A stretch of 34,276 nucleotides of DNA from Spirochaetota bacterium (lineage in GTDB: Bacteria; Spirochaetota; Spirochaetia; Treponematales; Rectinemataceae): the NCBI GenBank assembly GCA_029778945.1, contig JAKPBN010000417.1:1-34276 (forward strand). The letters run 5' to 3'. The stretch's first letter is position 1, and each line of letters starts with the position of its first letter. The translations under genes were made by a program, and so were the position numbers. The notes under the pieces are model-generated. The model was not told where the DNA came from, did not search any database, and worked only from the letters and a program-made list of their open reading frames with translations. Below, in pieces: positions 30,490 to 34,276 of this stretch.

Positions 30490-31877
30490 CGGTACCCCCA
30501 GGTAAGGAATTTGCCGGAGCCAGGGCTGGCCAGGATGCGGCTGCCCTCCCCGGAGGATTCATGGACGGGCCTACCCCTGAGCCAGGTGGAGGCTATCCGT
30601 CCCTTGAAGGTCATGCCCTCAAAGGGCGTCATGTGGCCCTTGGAGAAGAGCTCCTTTCCCCGGATCGTCGTCGTGCCCGAAGGATCGACGAGGACGAGGT
30701 CGGCGTCCTTGCCGACCTCGAGGGAGCCCTTGCGGGCCGCCAGGCCGTAGCGGGCCGCCGCGGCCGAGGAGGAGACCTCGAGGAGCCTCGACAGGGAGAG
30801 ACGGCCGGCGAAGTAGCCTTCCGAGAGGAGGTAGGGGAGCATGGTCCCCGTGCCCGGAATTCCGCCATAAGCTGTCCAGGGATTGCCCGTGAGCTTTTCT
30901 TCTTCCAGGGAAGGCGCGTGGTCGCTGGTGACAAAGTCGATGCGGCCTTCCTGGAGGAGGGCCCAGAGGGCCGCCGCCTCGCCCTTGGCCTTGACCACCG
31001 GGGCCGTCTTGAGGCTGGGCCCCAGACGGGCAAAGTCCTCCCGGGAAAAGGCCAGGTAGTGGGAGCAGGTCTCGCAGCTCGCCGCGCTGGCCCCAAGGAG
31101 GCGGGCCGCGGCCGAGGTCCCCACATGGACCACATGGAGGCTGGCTTCATGGCCCGCAGCCAGGGCCAGGGCCGAGGCGACGGCCACGGTCTCCGCGGCC
31201 TCGTCCCGGGCCAGGGCGTAGTCGTCCCAGGAGGGGCTTTCCTTGCCCCGGGCGGCCTTGATCCGGGCGGTGGCGGCGGTCACATAGTCGAGGTCCTCGG
31301 CGTGGAGGAGGACGGGCCGACCCAGGCGGGCCGCCTCGGCGATGATCCGGGCAAAGTCGTCATGGCTCACCCGGGTAAAGGTCTCCATGCCGGAGATGAA
31401 GTAGCACTTGAAGCCCACGACGCCAAGGCCGGCGAGGTCGGCCATCGCGCCAGCCTTGCCGGCGGGCCCTGCCAGGCTGTCCTGGACCGTGTGGCCCGAG
31501 ACTCCGCCAAAGAAGGCAAAGTCGACCACCGCGGATTTTGAGACAATGCCGAGCTTGTTGTGGAAGGCCTCGGCGGTGGTCACCGGGGGGAGGGAGGTGC
31601 AGGGCATGTCTATGACCGTGGTCACCCCTCCCTTGGCCGCCTCCATCGCGCCGTGGAGAAAGTCCTCCCGGTGGCTAAAGCCGGGCTCGTCAAAGTGGAC
31701 ATGGGGGTCTATGGCTCCCGGGAGGATGAGGAGGCCCTCGGCGTCGACCTCGTCCTCGCCCCTGGCCGGTCCAAGCTCGGGGGCGATCGCGCTGATGCGC
31801 TCTCCGGTCACCCGGATGTCGGCCCGGAGGGGCTGGTCTCTTCCGGGGAGGGCTACAAGGCCCTTTCGGATTATCAT
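30486..31877 (-). CDS. hyuA: Cyclic amidohydrolase of the allantoinase/dihydroorotase family (hyuA-like)
   Basis: A 463-residue dinuclear-metal cyclic amidase. Motifs are GAIDPHVHFDEPG (HxH, about 53-65), VVGFKCYF with the carboxylated-type lysine (about 145), LHAED, LHVVHVG and TSDHAPS (catalytic Asp). It matches allantoinase (AllB) rather more closely than D-hydantoinase, but it occupies the place of hyuA in the purine cluster, so the symbol is by context. It would open a five- or six-membered ureide ring. ATG 31877 has GGAG eight bases upstream and overlaps the preceding Mo-subunit stop (ATGA). The upstream open frame of ten codons is shadow. Confidence 0.86.
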   Translation of the reverse strand: MIIRKGLVALPGRDQPLRADIRVTGERISAIAPELGPARGEDEVDAEGLLILPGAIDPHVHFDEPGFSHREDFLHGAMEAAKGGVTTVIDMPCTSLPPVTTAEAFHNKLGIVSKSAVVDFAFFGGVSGHTVQDSLAGPAGKAGAMADLAGLGVVGFKCYFISGMETFTRVSHDDFARIIAEAARLGRPVLLHAEDLDYVTAATARIKAARGKESPSWDDYALARDEAAETVAVASALALAAGHEASLHVVHVGTSAAARLLGASAASCETCSHYLAFSREDFARLGPSLKTAPVVKAKGEAAALWALLQEGRIDFVTSDHAPSLEEEKLTGNPWTAYGGIPGTGTMLPYLLSEGYFAGRLSLSRLLEVSSSAAAARYGLAARKGSLEVGKDADLVLVDPSGTTTIRGKELFSKGHMTPFEGMTFKGRIASTWLRGRPVHESSGEGSRILASPGSGKFLTWGYR

Positions 31878-34156
31878 GGCCTTTTCTCCTCTAGGTAGTC
31901 GAGGCATTTTTCCGGGGTAAGGGGCAGGTCGTAGAGGCCGGGGCCACCGGGCCTGGCCGCGTCGAGGGCGTCCAGGACCGCCCAGTAGCCCGCAAGGCCG
32001 TAGACCAGGGGGGGCTCGCCTATGGCCTTGGAGTGGAGGACGGCCTTGGGATTGGGCAGGCCCTGGAGGAACTCGATGTCCATCCGGGGGGGCATGAAGT
32101 GGAGGTCGGGCACCTTGTAGGTGGAGAGGGTGTCCGCAAGGAGGCGGCCCTTGGGGTCAAAGGCCAGGTCCTCCAGGAGGGCCCAGCCCAGGCCCTGGGC
32201 CAGGGCTCCCTCGACCTGGCCGCGGTCCACCGCGAGGTCGATGCTCTCTCCCCCGTCGTGGATGATCACGGCCCTGTCCAGGGTATAGCGCCCTCGCAGG
32301 ACGTCGAGGCTCACGGTCACCGCGGCGGCCCCGTAGACATGGTAGGCAAAGGGGCTGCCCCTCTCGGCCTTCATGTCGTAGACCAGGTTGGGGGTGGCGT
32401 AGAAGCCGTGGGCCGAGAGGTCGACCCTGGACTCGTAGGTCCTGTGGACCAGGTCCTCCCAGGATAGGGTGCTCGGGGAGCCGGAGCGCATAACCCGCCC
32501 CGCCTCTATGGAGAGCTCCTGGGCCGGGACGCCCAAGGCCGTGGCCGCCACTCCGATGAGGCGGGCCTTGATCTCCTGGCAGGCGGCCTGGGCCGCCATG
32601 CCGTTTATGTCCGAGCCCGTGGAGGCCGCGGTGGGGAAGGTGTTGGCCACCGTGAGGGTCGAGGTGCGCTCGACCTTGATCCGGTCGATGTCTATGCCCA
32701 GGGTGGCCGCCGCCACCCGGGCTATCTTGCGGGAGACCTGCTGGCCCATCTCCACGGCCCCGGTGGACACGCCCACCGAGCCGTCATGGTAGACATGGAC
32801 CAGGGCGCCGCCCTGGTTCATCATGAGCTTGGTGAAGGACACCCCGAAGCAGACGGGGACGATGGCCCCGCCCTTCTTCTCGAGCCTGTGGGCCTTGTTG
32901 AAGGCGGCCATCTCGGCCCTGGTCTCCTTCCAGGCGGCCTTCTCGATGAGCCGCTCCCAGCAGGTTCCGGCCTGGCAGGCCTCCACGGGCATGCCAAAGT
33001 GGAAGCTGTCCCCCTCCTTGAGGAGGTTTGCCCGGCGGATCTCCTCGGCGGGGATGCCGCTCTTGCGGGCTGCGGCGTCTATCGCGGCCTCGATCACAAA
33101 GAAGGCCTGGGGGGCCCCAAAGCCCCGGAAGGCGGTAAAGGGCGGGAGGTTGGTCCGGCACATGTAGCCCGTGACCCGGAGGTTGGGGATTCTATACGAG
33201 CCCGCGGCGTGGAAGAGGGTCCGGGAGAGGATGGCGGGAGATAGATCGCATATCGCGCCGGAATTCTGGTAGTAGTCGGCCTCAAAGGCCGTGATCATGC
33301 CCTTGGCGTCGAGGCCTATCCTGAAGTCGCTCGAGTAGGGGTGGCGCTTGCCCGTCATCGTCAGGTCGTCCTTGCGGGAGAGGACGAGCTTGACGGGCTT
33401 CCCGGAGATCCGGGCTCCCAGAGCGGCGAGGGCGGCCCAAAGGGCGGCCTGGTCTTCCTTGCCCCCAAAGCCTCCCCCCAGGCGCTGGGCCTCGACCTCG
33501 ACCTTGTGCATGGAGAGGCCCAGGACGGTGGCTATGCCCTCCTGGACCCCCGAGGGGTGCTGGGTGCCCGAGACCACCTTGACGGCTCCTCCCTCGAGGG
33601 GCCAGGCGTAGGCGCCCTGGGTCTCAAGATAGACGTGCTCCTGGCCCCCGGACTCGACCCGGCCCTGGACAACCCACTTGGCGGCGGCGAAGGCCGCCGC
33701 GGGATCCCCCATGGCCTGGGTGCGGGGCCCGAGGATGAGGAGGCCCTTTTCCTTGGCCACCCGGGGATCGGTCACGGGCTCGAGCTCCTCGTAGGCGAGC
33801 TTGACGAGGCCCGCCGCTTTCCTGGCCAGGGACTTGGACCCGGCGAGGACGAGGGCATAGACCTGGCCCCGGAAGCCCCATTCCGCGGCCGGGGACGCGG
33901 GGTCGTCCGCGACGAGGAGGGGCTCGTCGGGCACGGCCTGGCCAAGCTGGTTTGTCCCGGGTATGTCCCGGGCCGTGATCACCCGCACCGAGGGGTGGAG
34001 GGCCAGGGCCGCCGCGGCGTCAATAGAAGTTATGCGACCCCGAGCCAGGGGGGTGCCGCAGGGCACCGCGTGGAGGAGGTCCTTGGTCTCGGGCAGGTCG
34101 TCGATGTACTTGGTCTCCCCCCGCAGGTTGAGGAGGGCTTCGGGTATGCTGTTCAT
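31874..34156 (-). CDS. Xanthine dehydrogenase molybdenum-binding subunit
   Basis: A 760-residue molybdopterin-binding large subunit of the xanthine dehydrogenase family, without Fe-S or FAD domains. RLGGGFGGKEDQAALWA (about 236-252) and FRGFGAPQAFFVIE (about 345-358) contact the cofactor, and KAIGEPPL near the C-terminus carries the catalytic glutamate. Partners would be separate FAD and [2Fe-2S] polypeptides; the end of a likely FAD subunit overlaps its start by four bases at the window edge. It is a second molybdenum hydroxylase beside the XdhD-like fusion, so the operon probably oxidises more than one purine or purine position. ATG 34156 follows GAGGAGC. Confidence 0.9.
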   Translation of the reverse strand: MNSIPEALLNLRGETKYIDDLPETKDLLHAVPCGTPLARGRITSIDAAAALALHPSVRVITARDIPGTNQLGQAVPDEPLLVADDPASPAAEWGFRGQVYALVLAGSKSLARKAAGLVKLAYEELEPVTDPRVAKEKGLLILGPRTQAMGDPAAAFAAAKWVVQGRVESGGQEHVYLETQGAYAWPLEGGAVKVVSGTQHPSGVQEGIATVLGLSMHKVEVEAQRLGGGFGGKEDQAALWAALAALGARISGKPVKLVLSRKDDLTMTGKRHPYSSDFRIGLDAKGMITAFEADYYQNSGAICDLSPAILSRTLFHAAGSYRIPNLRVTGYMCRTNLPPFTAFRGFGAPQAFFVIEAAIDAAARKSGIPAEEIRRANLLKEGDSFHFGMPVEACQAGTCWERLIEKAAWKETRAEMAAFNKAHRLEKKGGAIVPVCFGVSFTKLMMNQGGALVHVYHDGSVGVSTGAVEMGQQVSRKIARVAAATLGIDIDRIKVERTSTLTVANTFPTAASTGSDINGMAAQAACQEIKARLIGVAATALGVPAQELSIEAGRVMRSGSPSTLSWEDLVHRTYESRVDLSAHGFYATPNLVYDMKAERGSPFAYHVYGAAAVTVSLDVLRGRYTLDRAVIIHDGGESIDLAVDRGQVEGALAQGLGWALLEDLAFDPKGRLLADTLSTYKVPDLHFMPPRMDIEFLQGLPNPKAVLHSKAIGEPPLVYGLAGYWAVLDALDAARPGGPGLYDLPLTPEKCLDYLEEKRP

Positions 34157-34276
34157 GGAAAGAGCTCCTCGGCGAGGCCGGATTCCGGGAAGAGTCTCAG
34201 GAAGTGGGCGAGGACGAGGCGCTCCAGGAGGCGGGCGCGATAGCCGGCCGAACCCCGAACGTCGCCCATGGGACTA
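34153..34276 (-). CDS. 3' end of a probable xanthine dehydrogenase FAD-binding subunit (partial)
   Basis: The minus strand reads open from the window edge to a TGA at 34155-34153, about 40 residues: SPMGDVRGSAGYRARLLERL...ESGLAEELFP. The DVRGSAxYR motif near the end is characteristic of the C-terminus of FAD-binding subunits of molybdenum hydroxylases, where it precedes a final helix. The stop overlaps the ATG of the Mo subunit (ATGA), so it belongs to the same operon. Whether it also carries a fused [2Fe-2S] domain cannot be seen. The gene start lies beyond the window. Confidence 0.7.
   Translation of the reverse strand, partial: SPMGDVRGSAGYRARLLERLVLAHFLRLFPESGLAEELFP

Noticed and set aside
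28954-30750. 598-codon open frame on the plus strand
   Set aside because: It is antisense to ygfK and hyuA, is low in complexity (long Gly/Leu/Val/Asp stretches) and has no domain. The minus-strand genes are secure.

Overview
The window is 34.3 kb of GC-rich bacterial chromosome with tightly packed genes. Many neighbouring genes share 4-nt stop/start overlaps (ATGA, GTGA or TTGA), and most starts have clear Shine-Dalgarno sequences. The gene content points to an anaerobe: molybdenum hydroxylases, the YgeW/YgeY/YgfK/SsnA purine set, and exported fumarate-reductase-like flavoproteins. A spirochaete is plausible because of this content, one relaxed lipobox, and an acyltransferase-like protein that I associate with Treponema relatives. 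A clostridial or other anaerobic lineage is not excluded, and the sequence alone does not fix the taxon.

Layout. Bases 1-1644 hold a palindromic intergenic element, a cupin-like gene and a CoA-acyltransferase-fold gene, both on the minus strand. Bases 1691-4328 hold a znuABC metal-uptake operon. Its promoter overlaps a perfect palindrome, and znuA carries an apparent 1-nt frameshift near its 3' end. Bases 4336-6250 hold a convergent three-gene minus-strand operon: a ribbon-helix-helix protein with a Cys/His-rich tail, a seven-helix membrane protein with a CxxC...CxxC tail, and a PhzF-family enzyme. After a 330-base regulatory gap come argG, a mocA-like nucleotidyltransferase and dgt on the plus strand (6581-9855). 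A MerR-family regulator (9870-10679, minus) diverges from two lipoprotein flavoproteins of the fumarate reductase/flavocytochrome c family (10955-15398). A strong bidirectional terminator lies at 15444-15478.

From the right-hand edge to 15494 the minus strand carries one long purine catabolic cluster. In transcription order it contains: the 3' end of a probable xanthine dehydrogenase FAD subunit; a Mo-binding xanthine dehydrogenase subunit; an allantoinase/dihydroorotase-family hydrolase (hyuA-like); ygfK; ssnA; ygeY; a threonine-synthase-like PLP enzyme; a gap holding a CACGGAG inverted-repeat element; a second, unusual 485-residue PLP enzyme; a second amidohydrolase resembling 8-oxoguanine deaminase; a YgfM-like FAD subunit; an XdhD-like fused Fe-S/Mo hydroxylase; and ygeW.

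How the genes may work together (inference). Deaminases and two molybdenum hydroxylases would interconvert purines, including 8-oxo forms. YgfK, the cyclic amidase, the M20 hydrolase and YgeW would open the ring and harvest carbamoyl groups. The two PLP enzymes would finish the amino-acid-like fragment, in place of the usual diaminopropionate ammonia-lyase YgeX, which is absent here. MocA could mature the molybdenum cofactor for the hydroxylases. The exported flavoproteins could be electron sinks, but nothing in the sequence ties them directly to purines.
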